DNA of 64,000 nucleotides from Glandiceps talaboti. Its lineage: Eukaryota > Hemichordata > Enteropneusta > Spengelidae. The notes under the pieces are model-generated. The model ran no database searches. It was not told the DNA's origin and saw nothing but the letters and a program-made list of their open reading frames with translations. Below, piece after piece: positions 50,601 through 54,840 of this stretch (position 1 is its first letter; each line of letters starts with the position of its first letter). The stretch is taken from positions 15,640,000 through 15,703,999 of the forward strand of contig NC_135558.1 in NCBI RefSeq assembly GCF_964340395.1, read 5' to 3'. The translations under genes were made by a program, and so were the position numbers.

Positions 50601-53180
50601 TGCCTTTGCAATCACGTATCTCTTGTTTTAACTTCCTTTCCATCAGAGACCCTACCTTCAGCGAAAGCAATTGCCTTCTCCTTCAACAGGTGTTTTAAGT
50701 TAGACGTAACCCAGGGTTTATTATTAGCGTACGTTTTTATTATCCTTTTCTCTACTAGCATGTTCTCACAAAACTTAAGGTAGTCTGTTATTATATCTGT
50801 TGATCTTTCCAAGGGAGTTGTTTTCTATGAAAACTGACAAATCTGTACTGGCTAGACATCATTGAAGAGCCTCGATTGATTGTTGATATCATATCTGAAC
50901 TTACCTAGTCTCTAGTTTGTTTTGTTTAAGTTTTTGTCGGTAGGTAGGTATCAGGTGCACTGCATTATGATCAGCAGTGCTCAGCGGTGACTTTCTGATG
51001 GATTTATAGGCATTGATGATATTTGGATAACAAAGATTCAGGGTTTGTTTTCAGTGGCGATATTGACCAAAACTCTACAAGTAGCTAATTTAGATATTTG
51101 AAAATTGGTTAAAGGTAACATTTGAGACCTTGACCATATTCCGTTCTAGCAGATGGTTTGACACACATTTTTGTCCAATGTACTTGTTCCCTGTTTACAT
51201 TCTTGAGGTATTTCACTGTTTGGTACATTCTATATGTTTTTTTTTCAATATATAGAATGCATCTGAAAATAGGAATAAGTGGGGTGGGGTGGGGTGGGAG
51301 GACTGTATAATTTGCTTTCACTATTGTTTTTTCTGGTATAAGTTGAAGATGCAATATATTAAAATATGTGTAGCCAGGATGGGGTCTATGAAAATTCTTG
51401 GGTTCATTCCGGGGGGAGGGGGGGGCGCATGAAATGCATGGGTAAATGTATGGCTGTATGTTTATCTCTATAAAGTCAAAAACCATTACACCTGTTCCAC
51501 TACATACCTAGATTGATATCATAAAGTAATTTCAGATTTCTTATAGTGTGGCACACCTTTTTGCCAATTGATGGTTATATCATGTACTAATAGCCTACTA
51601 TAACAAAGATTGTTGCATTATAGCAATCATTATATGTAGAAACAAAACGCTCAAGATTGCCTTTAAGGAACGCATTGAGTTTAAATCCCGAATTTAAGGG
51701 TCAAGAAATATACTATGGGAAAGAGAACAGCTAATAATGCATGTTAGTGGATGGGAAATATTGTGAATATCATCATATCACATAGCTTTATGTACGTGGA
51801 TCCAAACTTTTGATTTTTACAATAATACCACTTTTAAATACTGGGCGCAAGAAAATGGTGTTAGGATAGCTATCATTTATGTAATAATTGAAATGAAAAG
51901 TGAACTTATTTTTAAAGCAAGTGTAGGTTCTATTTCAGTAAAGAATTCATTGAATTTTTCAGCAATATCATATATGTACGTTCAGAGCTTATCTGTACTC
52001 CCGGAGTCTTTGATTCGTCTTGATGCGGTCATGGTTTGGCTATTTTTGTTTAGGATTTCGGGTTTTTTCAAGTATGATTAATGTTTCCGTTGGCAGACTG
52101 TATATGTACAGAGGCGCAAACGGTCAATACTACACCTCGTTGTAGTGTTGAGCATTGGCGGACATATAAATCGATCTGGAACTCTTAAAACCAAGTTTTC
52201 GTGTTTTGTGACTGTGCAGTAAAGTAAGGGTGATAATCGTCTTCGGACTCCAAAAGAGATTTCTTTAGAAGAGCCTCGAAAGAAATAATCTCACATTGTG
52301 ATCAAAGACTTGGAGATATTTAGTCAGAGGGCCTTTTCCACTCTCACAGCTGTCTTTATATTTCGGGATTGATGCTACCATGATGCTAGTTGTAGGAGAA
52401 GGGTGTCCCACTGCGGTGTGAACTTATTTTGAAAATAAGAACGCGTTTGAAACCAATGCAATTAGAGGCATCAACACCAAACTTTACACATACTTTAAAA
52501 CCATAGCATACTTGAATATGGTGTTCAGTACAGTACATTTATTACAGCAATTGTACCATCTGTACCTGTTATCTTGCTCTTGTCGGTATTATATATACAG
52601 AGAGGTCTACATAAACACATCCATTGACTATCATTTGACTCATAACATTGAGGACGTGTACACTACAAGAAATTTTAGGAAATGATTTCAGTCCATCATC
52701 GGATTTTTTAAGGTCACTTCAGCTGTCCCCTGTAAATTCTGTTCGGCCACGGAGTAGAAAATGTGTACAGTTCGTTTGCTTTGAATTTTTGGTTGGTAAC
52801 ACAGCTTATATTTTAGTGTTGTCGTTCTTGGCGGCCTTACTGCTTCTAACTATACAATTTTTGTTCGCAATTTCAGTGAAAGCTTCACTAAACCATTATT
52901 TGAAGACATTTGCCGTCAGCTGACAGATAAAGAAGCGGAAGTATTAATGGAACTGGTTGCCAACGGTGACTTTATTCCAAAAAAGGATTACCAAGAAGAT
53001 ATGAATATCGAGCAAATCTTTCATATATTGTATTGGCAAGAGATATCCCTTGATTTTGTGAAGATCATATCGGACTTACTGAAACAAGCTGGTAGGATAG
53101 ACTTAGCAAAGAAAATTGAAAAGATCTTTATGTATAAAGATGGGATAGGCAGCGGAGATAAACCTACCACCAATGTCTGA
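7475..53180 (+). CDS. Ig-V/Ig-C2/transmembrane/DED receptor (gene-level, six exons, 5' end missing)
   Basis: Join of 7475-7855, 9332-9459, 28742-28895, 29710-29838, 38619-38838 and 52877-53180. Boundary phases are 1, 0, 1, 1 and 2, and each donor phase equals the next acceptor phase, giving 438 codons before TGA. Predicted domains (numbering from the first codon of the 7475 exon) are V-like Ig 5-127, C2/I Ig 128-220, stalk 221-282, transmembrane helix 283-306, basic tail 307-344 and DED 345-422. The ectodomain has no N-x-S/T sequon. The tail has no evident ITIM or ITAM, so the DED is the only obvious signalling module. Known biology: DEDs mediate homotypic assembly with FADD and caspase-8/10 relatives. 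Direct apoptotic or NF-kB signalling by this receptor is inference. The signal-peptide exon was not found. I do not recognise a named orthologue. Confidence 0.8.
7856..9331 (+). other. Intron 1 (1,476 bp, phase 1)
   Basis: Donor GTAAGA and acceptor TTTTTGCAG. Two related blocks at about 8725-8800 and 8875-8965 both run TTTAAACT...AAT, then 'ATAGATTTTT', then CACATTGTTGGAAT. They resemble the end of the dispersed family seen at 14863 and 25228. The 3' portion holds the (AT)n-(TG)n tract. Confidence 0.7.
9105..9260. repeat. (AT)~42 then (TG)~23 compound microsatellite
   Basis: An uninterrupted AT dinucleotide run fills 9105-9189, 25 bases of unique sequence follow, and a TG run fills 9215-9260 followed by AGTGAGAGAG. 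The TG tract ends 71 bases before the splice acceptor of the next exon, and a T-rich run directly precedes that acceptor. Confidence 0.97.
9332..9459 (+). CDS. Exon encoding first half of C2/I-type Ig domain
   Basis: Acceptor TGTTTTTGCAG at 9331 (phase 1); donor ATAGAG|GTGAGT (phase 0). It encodes strands A to C' of an Ig domain: SLSIHTTQ (A), SIEIKCVV with the B-strand Cys151, and [12 protein letters not shown] with the invariant strand-C Trp162. The domain is completed by the exon at 28742. A phase-0 intron between strands C' and D/E is a known way to split I-set and C2 domains. This exon and the next form the most canonical domain of the gene. Confidence 0.88.
9904..10437. mobile_element. 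Inverted-repeat (MITE-like) element, 534 bp
   Basis: Arms of about 80-90 bp at 9904-9982 and 10348-10437 are inverted copies of one another; both carry TTCAACTACTGTTAT and GATATCTAAATACCCCTAATC-type sequence. The centre contains a small second palindrome around CCGACCGTAGTTGAGGTCGG. No ORF is seen. A non-autonomous DNA element is the likeliest reading. Confidence 0.65.
11208..11233. repeat. Imperfect AAT-rich microsatellite
   Basis: Short run of AATAATAATTATAATAA directly upstream of the X-box repeat pair. The related pair at 56755 is likewise preceded by an AAT run (56679-56706), so the AAT tract may belong to the repeat unit. Confidence 0.6.
11245..11800 (+). repeat. Tandem pair of dispersed repeats carrying RFX X-box-like sites (copy 1)
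   Basis: Two related units of about 270-285 bp begin with 'CCACCTTAMCTGGGGTAGTTTGTT'-like sequence at about 11250 and 11523. Each continues with a GTTGCCATGGTAACCAA-type motif, then 'GACATAAAA' or a relative. The second unit has the perfect palindrome GTTGCCATGGTAAC at 11573-11586 and a degenerate GTTTCCATAGAAAC at 11734-11747. The same two-unit arrangement recurs at 56755-57330. The motif matches the X-box consensus bound by RFX factors; binding is inference. Confidence 0.7.
12660..12699. repeat. (TG)n(TGTC)n microsatellite
   Basis: TG dinucleotides from 12660 pass into five or so TCTG/TGTC tetranucleotides ending at about 12699. Confidence 0.95.
12951..13130 (+). repeat. Repeat with GTACGGC-ACCGAGAAGGC end; inverted partner at 27740-28040
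   Basis: The end TACGGCAACCGAGAAGGCAC is the inverse complement of sequence at about 28022-28040. Both copies continue with ATATCACAAAT and then with runs of AAATCGATTT and TTCATTTTCACTTGCA-type units. The two copies are inverted relative to each other and about 15 kb apart, inside the same intron. Confidence 0.6.
13127..13292 (+). repeat. Minisatellite, about four units of 42-53 bp
   Basis: Units share the skeleton CATTTATATGACTATGTTTACTATC then ATCCTACCAGGTACC, with substitutions. Two further degenerate units lie at about 14750-14835. No coding signal. Confidence 0.65.
13630..13945 (+). repeat. Dispersed repeat with perfect CRE (copy 1)
   Basis: Aligns in the same orientation with 54841-55126. 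Shared blocks include GGAAGTAAGCTT, AAACTCATGCCA, ATTATTACGAT and AGTAGACGATATG. A perfect TGACGTCA octamer lies at 13900-13907 and the same site is kept in copy 2. Function as a cAMP-response element is not demonstrated. Confidence 0.7.
14863..15087 (+). mobile_element. Left-end fragment of CTTCCGTAAGG repeat family
   Basis: Starts with GATTTAAACTTAATGCCTTC and CGTAAGGGTATAGTCTTG. It is about 90% identical to 25222-25430 through GCTTGCCATC and ACTTCACTTGGCTTTCGTGA. The fragment is cut off at 15087 by the 2.4-kb transposon, where the text reads GATGGCAT, matching GATGTGGCAT at 25430-25439. Confidence 0.7.
15088..17472 (+). mobile_element. 2.4-kb non-autonomous DNA transposon, copy 1
   Basis: Almost the whole length matches the reverse complement of 47641-50018. 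The left end is TTTAGCTCCGCTGTCAGCG; the right end is CAGCGGAGCTATTCTGACCG followed by ATAGGTCACTT. AGCTCCGCTG is therefore present as a subterminal inverted repeat. Inside are two tandem units of about 170 bp (15180-15480), and a block at about 16520-16615 that resembles 16875-16965 (ACTGTAACGTATGGCTG, then CCGGAAACTAAGA). The ORFs in it are short and not conserved as protein, so it is read as non-autonomous. No target duplication is obvious, and the flanks come from different repeat families, suggesting later rearrangement. Confidence 0.8.
16386..16647 (+). repeat. Invertible segment of the 2.4-kb transposon (orientation I)
   Basis: From CGATACAACTTTC to TTGTGACCGGCG. In the other copy this block (48461-48728) lies in the opposite orientation relative to its flanks. 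At the junctions are GGCGCCG on the left and CGGCGC on the right, a short inverted repeat. Copy 2 also has a small insertion (about 6 bp) within the segment. Confidence 0.8.
17473..17625 (+). repeat. Repeat with inverted partner at about 21400-21540
   Basis: TTAGAGGGAAGGTTTTAT, ATATTTGTTCTCCAGGGTG and TCCTGGACAAGAATC are found as reverse complement at 21440-21525. In both places this block adjoins fragments of the CTTCCGTAAGG family or the 2.4-kb transposon, indicating composite repeats. Confidence 0.65.
17625..18375 (+). repeat. Tandem array, about four units of 163-180 bp
   Basis: The marker CTAATTAGATAATTAGCAA recurs at about 17727, 17890, 18069 and 18249, giving spacings of about 163, 180 and 180. 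Each unit also has TTTGCATAAATCGTAAATGG and ATATTGTGAAAACAACTA. It is AT-rich with no coding potential and looks like satellite seed material. Confidence 0.8.
19255..19618 (+). pseudogene. Decayed transposon-associated ORF fragment
   Basis: One frame (19255-19448) reads ...[20 protein letters not shown] then [18 protein letters not shown]. After a stop and a frame change the ORF 19430-19618 continues with [19 protein letters not shown] and ending [10 protein letters not shown]. The D-Y-x(n)-Y-x-x-C layout followed by 'D.AF..vv..I' is reminiscent of zinc-ribbon N-terminal regions of transposon-related proteins in invertebrate genomes. That family link is from memory and only tentative. The frame change and internal stop indicate a pseudogene. 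Confidence 0.4.
20410..21084. mobile_element. Inverted-repeat element, about 675 bp
   Basis: Arms 20410-20477 and 21012-21084 are inverted copies: CAGCATATCAGTACCAGGCA on the left and TGCCTGGTACTGATATGCTG on the right, continuing to ATGAGTAATTTGCTTAAATT and its complement. A short ORF at 20557-20757 between them is not recognisable. Confidence 0.6.
21545..22713 (+). mobile_element. CTTCCGTAAGG-family element (internal part and right end)
   Basis: Matches 25430-26641 in the same orientation in two long blocks, 21545-22230 and 22540-22713. Shared text includes GTGCGTGTTGAACTTCCT, GCTTGGTCTATTTTCCATAT and AACCTAATCAGTTCTTGCCA. The right end is the near-palindrome AAAACCTTCCTTACGGAAGG. A private 22290-22523 segment contains an inverted repeat whose arms (about 42-49 bp) include TCAGATTCAGATTCAGGTAG. 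Confidence 0.7.
22741..22815 (+). mobile_element. Partial MITE (relative of 40505-40761)
   Basis: CACTACACGAAAAGTCCAAT and ACCCACCTTTACCCAAC match the left part of the element at 40505; the rest is missing. Confidence 0.6.
23073..23110. repeat. C13 run plus (CA)n microsatellite
   Basis: Thirteen C residues (23073-23085) followed directly by about a dozen CA dinucleotides. Confidence 0.97.
25222..26641 (+). mobile_element. CTTCCGTAAGG-family element, most complete copy
   Basis: The left end is GATTTAAACTGAATGCCTTC then CGTAAGGGTATAGTC; the right end is AAAACCTTCCTTACGGAAGG. The body corresponds to 14863-15087 and 21545-22713 combined. Related left ends appear at 8725 and 8875, and in inverted orientation near 32490-32510 and 40970-41000. 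No coherent ORF is seen, so the family is probably non-autonomous. AT-rich modules with TTAATTATGCAAAT recur near 26450, 27700, 32330 and 39830. Confidence 0.7.
26643..26670. repeat. (CA)14 microsatellite
   Basis: Pure CA run directly after the palindromic end of the CTTCCGTAAGG-family element; ACACACAGAGACACACAG also lies just inside that end. Confidence 0.95.
27740..28045 (-). repeat. Inverted copy of the 12951-13130 repeat
   Basis: Reads as the reverse complement of the copy near 13 kb, with alternating AAATGAATTTGAAATAAAAT and GATTTGCAAATGCAAG-like units, and ends GCCTTCTCGGTGCCGTAG. This copy is longer, owing to about three internal repeats. Confidence 0.6.
28103..28178 (-). other. tRNA-like pol III promoter remnant (tRNA pseudogene or SINE head)
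   Basis: On the minus strand, TGGCTCAGTGGTATGAG (28168-28152) is a strong box A and GAGTCAATTCC (28123-28113) a degenerate box B about 28 bases downstream, the spacing of tRNA genes. GAATT and GATTC can form an anticodon-like stem around a 7-base loop. Acceptor and T stems do not pair well, so this is not a functional tRNA gene. Confidence 0.4.
28742..28895 (+). CDS. Exon encoding second half of C2/I-type Ig domain
   Basis: Acceptor CATTCTCTTTACAG at 28741 (phase 0); donor TATAAG|GGTAAT, using GT at 28896 (phase 1). It encodes the E-F-G strands: [20 protein letters not shown] has the E-strand L-x-I-x-x-L pattern and the N-x-G-x-Y-x-C F-strand motif, with Asn196 in place of the usual Asp and Cys202 pairing with Cys151. 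Cys208 is extra. The frame joins exon 9332-9459 without loss of a residue. Confidence 0.9.
28896..29709 (+). other. Intron 3 (814 bp, phase 1)
   Basis: Donor GTAATT, acceptor TTTTTCCTTCAG. No repeats or further coding sequence were recognised. Confidence 0.75.
29710..29838 (+). CDS. Exon encoding extracellular stalk
   Basis: Acceptor TTCCTTCAG at 29709; donor AACAG|GTATGT at 29838; phase 1 at both ends, so it could be skipped without a frameshift. It encodes 43 residues, including CLAIGSC (Cys223, Cys229), [18 protein letters not shown] and a hydrophilic [11 protein letters not shown] end. It is too short for an Ig domain. The cysteine pair could form a local loop or dimerise receptors (inference). 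Confidence 0.78.
30032..31140 (+). pseudogene. Decayed long ORF of unknown origin
   Basis: One frame from 30031 to 30363 is interrupted only by TAG (30115) and TGA (near 30240). It includes [36 protein letters not shown] and [20 protein letters not shown] second frame from about 30530 to 31140 has [19 protein letters not shown], then a Pro/Thr/Ser-rich part with [36 protein letters not shown] and [13 protein letters not shown]. Stops in the last 450 bases are all TAA, each one C-to-T change from CAA. No family is recognised; a mobile-element protein is the likeliest source. The acceptor-like AG at 30030-30031 is also phase-compatible with the stalk exon. Confidence 0.45.
31870..32510 (-). mobile_element. 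CTTCCGTAAGG-family relative, inverted and divergent
   Basis: The right margin (32487-32510) has CCCTCCCTTAGGGAAGGCAG then TCAGTTTAAAC, the inverted left end of the family. Inside are modules such as AATTAATGGTTTTCGATAAT and TTTGGTACATAC resembling 26390-26580 in inverted order. Strongly diverged. Confidence 0.5.
32938..33885. mobile_element. Long foldback element, arms about 400 bp
   Basis: The left arm 32938-33354 and right arm 33495-33885 are reverse complements at roughly 85-90% identity. Examples are CTAGAGCACGATCGATATAG against its complement near 33844-33863, and GTACCTGGTACAAGTCGTTT against one near 33779-33798. The loop is about 140 bp. The left arm has an extra insert of about 28 bp. 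The ORFs in it (for example 33334-33681) are products of the repeat and carry no recognisable domain. It sits within intron 4, so its transcript would fold into a long duplex. Confidence 0.85.
33960..34101. repeat. Near-perfect hairpin of about 140 bp
   Basis: Arms 33960-34028 and 34032-34101 pair almost completely. The outer ends are CAATAAACCACCCCCTGGGG and CCCCAGGGGGTGGTTTATCG; the tip is GCACGAGCGATAGCGAGTGC. It abuts the TIR pair that starts at 34102. Confidence 0.85.
34102..34510. mobile_element. MITE-like element with 24-bp TIRs
   Basis: TATTATATTATACCAGTATA (from 34102) and TATACTGGTATAATATAATG (to 34510) are inverted repeats bounding about 409 bp. Inside is a tandem duplication of GTGCCAGCAGTGCATTATC near 34391-34427. 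The preceding hairpin may belong to the same element. Confidence 0.6.
34570..35575 (-). mobile_element. Non-LTR retrotransposon fragment with YADD reverse-transcriptase motif
   Basis: On the minus strand the ORF 35508-35140 contains [18 protein letters not shown] (the motif-4 region) and [13 protein letters not shown], whose Tyr-Ala-Asp-Asp is the catalytic box of reverse transcriptases, followed by [11 protein letters not shown] and RFTYLGILL. Further down the minus strand, a broken frame gives FCKRILGV and [10 protein letters not shown], then [15 protein letters not shown] (34894-34709), the usual C-terminal order. Stops and frame changes show it is inactive, and the N-terminal half is missing. 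Confidence 0.9.
36860..37496 (+). repeat. 0.6-kb direct repeat, upstream copy (partner 41467-42087)
   Basis: About 90% identical to 41467-42087 over its length. Landmarks in both are ACATCTGTTGTAA, TTTTCGCCCAAAACTCAACA, AAAGAGTCGCGTGAACCACA and GGGTCATGTTTTACAAAATG. The two copies flank the transmembrane exon at a spacing of about 4.6 kb. Confidence 0.8.
37697..38210. mobile_element. Foldback/MITE-like element, arms about 140 bp
   Basis: Left arm 37697-37838 and right arm 38076-38210 are inverted copies. The ends are GTGCAACTAGCTGCAATCAT and ATTGCAGCTAATGTGCAAC; the inner motif is TGTAGCGTTTGAT with its inverse. The ORF at 37697-37939 is a by-product. The element ends 408 bp before the transmembrane exon. 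Confidence 0.75.
38619..38838 (+). CDS. Exon encoding transmembrane helix and proximal tail
   Basis: Acceptor TCTATCCATAG at 38618 (phase 1); donor CACGAAG|GTAAGA (phase 2). It encodes a short juxtamembrane stretch ending VRR, a hydrophobic helix of about 24 residues ([20 protein letters not shown] then TCCY; 283-306), and the stop-transfer TRKIRH. A polar tail, [20 protein letters not shown], follows. Cys304-Cys305 at the inner membrane face are candidate palmitoylation sites (inference). No tyrosine in a clear ITIM context is present. Phases match the stalk exon before and the DED exon after. Confidence 0.85.
39008..39037. repeat. G-run cluster flanked by C-run
   Basis: Nine G, then six G, then GCAGCAGCCCCCC. 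It can form a G/C hairpin or a G-rich structure and marks the start of a repeat fragment. Confidence 0.6.
40505..40761. mobile_element. MITE, 257 bp, with terminal inverted repeats
   Basis: The left terminus CTATACGAAAAGTCAAATTT is mirrored by ATATGACTTTTCGTATAG at the right. A truncated relative lies at 22741-22815. It contains no ORF. Confidence 0.75.
41467..42087 (+). repeat. 0.6-kb direct repeat, downstream copy
   Basis: Partner of 36860-37496. Differences are small indels, for example loss of TACATTTG near 41728 and an added GCGC in GGGGCGCGCCCGGT. Confidence 0.8.
44085..44596 (+). repeat. Dispersed repeat, copy 2 (partner 5001-5507)
   Basis: Same orientation as copy 1. It diverges just after TTTTTTCTGGCCT, where copy 1 continues into recognisable LINE coding sequence. 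Confidence 0.6.
44757..45075 (+). mobile_element. tRNA-derived SINE
   Basis: The head ATGGGCGAATGGTTAGCGTG contains a good pol III box A (TGGTTAGCGTGG, 44770-44781), and GCAGGTTCGTTTG (44804-44816) a slightly degraded box B, at a spacing normal for tRNA-derived SINEs. The body continues through CCCAAGGGAGTTGAAGTG and TTGCGAGCGCCTTTTAAAAT. No obvious target duplication was found. Confidence 0.65.
45628..45835 (+). repeat. Minisatellite of ATTTGTAATAAA units
   Basis: About nine imperfect units of 18-25 bp with the core CCGACATTTGTAATAAATTG; later units are spread by short insertions. Confidence 0.75.
46710..47554 (-). mobile_element. L2/CR1-like LINE, 3' part
   Basis: On the minus strand, ORF 47254-46988 carries [20 protein letters not shown], then [20 protein letters not shown] and [14 protein letters not shown]. 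That is the typical order after the catalytic core in L2/CR1-type LINEs. The frame at 47550-47430 contains the palm motif-A region [11 protein letters not shown]. The 3' end CCTCGTGGGGGATAATAAAG is the usual LINE tail (46733-46752). The element continues at 50019 beyond an inserted transposon. Confidence 0.85.
47555..47640. repeat. (GAATA)17 pentanucleotide microsatellite at a transposon junction
   Basis: Uninterrupted GAATA/AATAG repeats run from LINE sequence right up to the end of the inserted transposon. The LINE itself would carry CTATTC at this place, so the array probably grew from that seed plus the target duplication. Confidence 0.95.
47641..50018 (-). mobile_element. 2.4-kb non-autonomous DNA transposon, copy 2, inserted in a LINE
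   Basis: Reverse complement of 15088-17472, length 2,378 bp. AATAC lies on both sides (47636-47640 and 50019-50023) as a 5-bp target duplication. Conceptually dropping the insert and one duplicate brings the LINE reverse-transcriptase frame back into register, which confirms the boundaries. Its internal block 48461-48728 is inverted relative to copy 1. ORFs such as 49550-49813 arise from AT-rich repeat units and have no recognisable domain. Confidence 0.85.
48461..48728 (-). repeat. Invertible segment of the 2.4-kb transposon (orientation II)
   Basis: Reads CGATACAACTTTC to GACCGGCGC on the + strand, the same direction as in copy 1, although the flanking parts of this copy are reverse-complemented. 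The junctions read CAAACTAG|CGATACA and CCGGCG|CGGCGCC. Confidence 0.8.
50019..51080 (-). mobile_element. L2/CR1-like LINE, 5' part of the interrupted copy
   Basis: On the minus strand, from high to low coordinates: [20 protein letters not shown] (50812-50612), then [20 protein letters not shown] and [16 protein letters not shown] (50670-50419). ORF 50189-49992 gives [20 protein letters not shown] and [10 protein letters not shown], where the insertion occurs. These are the linker and N-terminal reverse-transcriptase segments of L2/CR1-type LINEs. Stops and frame changes show decay; the 5' limit is uncertain. Confidence 0.85.
52877..53180 (+). CDS. Terminal exon encoding cytoplasmic death effector domain
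   Basis: Acceptor TTCGCAATTTCAG at 52876 in phase 2; its first base completes a Ser codon with the AG left by the transmembrane exon. The TGA is at 53178-53180. It encodes 100 residues. Predicted helices are [10 protein letters not shown] (H1), [12 protein letters not shown] (H2), a short H3 after [19 protein letters not shown] (H4), [16 protein letters not shown] (H5) and [12 protein letters not shown] (H6). The H5-H6 junction has R411-x-D413-L414, the R-x-D-L signature of the DED charge triad. The 'IP(K/R)' turn after H2 is also DED-like. No conserved Trp of death domains is seen. A divergent CARD or death domain is the alternative. Confidence 0.82.
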
Positions 53181-53880
53181 TATATGGCTAAAATGATGCA
53201 GGCTTAGTGTTTCATTCACGGGACATTACATCTCCATGATGTAGGCTTGGTTTTTCGCTCATGGGACATTGTGTTTTTAATACTTAATAATAAGTGTTAT
53301 AAGCTTTGACATTAAGTAATAATTGAATGTAAACTGTCATCATGACATTGTAGTGTATGTACCCCATACCCATCTAGCAATATACATTATATGACATAGT
53401 GTTCTGTGTGATCAAAACAAAAAGACAGACAGTTAGATATTATTTCAACTTAAAATATTTCTTGACAGTGCTGTTATTTGACTTAAAAAGTTAAAAAGAC
53501 ACTTGAAAGCAAATATCGAGTTTTAAAGATTGTAGTGGTAGAAGAAAATTGATCATTTGGTCATTTTTTCACCTATGTGTGTTTCTGATATTTATAGTGT
53601 ATATAAAGACTTTCAAAAAATAAGAGTAAGACATGAGATTTTCAACTTATAAGTGAACAGTTCATCATATTCAAACATATTCAAAGTCTACAGTGTACTT
53701 ACCCCCAACCCCCCTCGCCATCACAATTGTTGCCAATGCATATTGCTTTACTTGATGGTATAAGGTACTAAATCTCCGAACAAAATCATACAACATGTAC
53801 TTATCTGTTATTAATCTGCTGAATGATCCTTAATGTTTTAGTGCAAATTATAATAGAAATAAAGTATTGTCACAGTGTTG
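53181..53880 (+). other. Probable 3' UTR
   Basis: Runs from the stop to AATAAA at 53858-53863, followed by a GT-rich stretch (GTCACAGTGTTGTTC), a plausible cleavage and polyadenylation site. Near the start is a two-unit direct repeat: GATGCAGGCTTAGTGTTTCA and GATGTAGGCTTGGTTTTTCG (53198 and 53238), each ending in a GGGACATT. Confidence 0.6.
53858..53863 (+). terminator. Polyadenylation signal AATAAA
   Basis: Canonical hexamer about 680 bases after the DED stop codon, with GT-rich sequence 10-25 bases downstream. Confidence 0.5.
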
Positions 53881-54350
53881 TTCAGAAACAATAGCTGACG
53901 TAATGACCATTTTGACTTTGACTACAGTGCACAGAAAAAACAAACATGTAATATGATTTTATAGAGAATATGTGATTGCATATGAGTAAATCTTTCAAAC
54001 CCACCACTTTTTCAACTAGTCTAAACCAAAATTACTCCAAGAAAGTCATTATCTATATCAATAACCACCAATGACAATATCATGTAGAGTACCTACCCCA
54101 ATTGATGGTCCACTGTGCATTTTGCATAATATTTTTTTTTCTGAACTTTCTTATATTTTATTATATTTTTCTTTATTATATTTCTCGTATTTTGGAATTA
54201 TACAGTTAGGATAAACAGCTTAACAACCATCATACTTAAAGATGTTTATTTCAAGTTTCATTTTTCACCTCTAGTGACCCCTATTGTGTACGCTTGATTG
54301 TGATATGGCCAATGTACACTTGAAAACAAGCCATACATGTATTAATATTA

Positions 54351-54504
54351 TATATAATCCCACGAAATCAATGTTAAATTGACGTCATGCCAAATATTTT
54401 TCGCGGACTAATACAAATTCGAGCCAGTAGGCGAGAATTTGTAGTCTGCGAAAAATACGAGGCATGACGTCAAACTAACATTGATTTCGTAGGATTATAT
54501 ATTT
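54351..54504. repeat. Hairpin element with a CRE in each arm
   Basis: Arms 54351-54421 and 54432-54504 pair over about 70 bp, with outer ends TATATAATCC and GGATTATATA. Each arm carries a perfect TGACGTCA (54380-54387 and 54465-54472). Confidence 0.8.
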
Positions 54505-54840
54505 ATCACATAATAATGTTTTTCAAAATATTGTTTTCAACAATTTTGGATTGAACTCCAAGGGACTTAATTTTAATCGCATAGCAAAACACTGTGTTCG
54601 ACGGCTAGTATGTAAATTATGAAGTTGCGCGCCTGACCTGTTGCGAGGTCAAGCTAGGTACACTACAAACTGTGCTTTTGTTCTCGATCAGCATCTATTG
54701 TAGCCTTGAGACGTACGTGTTATATCAAATGTAGTTTCGAAACGTAGGTAAACATTGTCTGAATGCAACTTTTGTTCCGTCATTTCTATTTTATTCGTTC
54801 AGAATGTGTAAGTTCGGAGCGCAGAGTTCAACGGTAAATC

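Larger units (their letters stand above)
38839..52876 (+). other. Intron 5 (14,038 bp, phase 2)
   Basis: Holds the MITE at 40505, the second 0.6-kb direct repeat (41467-42087), a dispersed repeat (44085-44596), the SINE (44757-45075), a minisatellite (45628-45835), and the nested LINE/transposon block (46710-51080). Related short fragments of one repeat lie at 39100-39215, 42428-42560 and 55785-55815 (CACACGAAACCCAAAAATCT). 42600-43900 and 51100-52640 show nothing recognised. One extra phase-2/phase-2 exon candidate lies at 52653-52712. Confidence 0.7.

Noticed and set aside
52648-52923. Open frame with a long hydrophobic run ([19 protein letters not shown]) just before the DED exon as a second transmembrane segment
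   Set aside because: It is the polypyrimidine-rich intron end read in another frame. The DED frame begins at the acceptor inside it, and the phases only fit without it.
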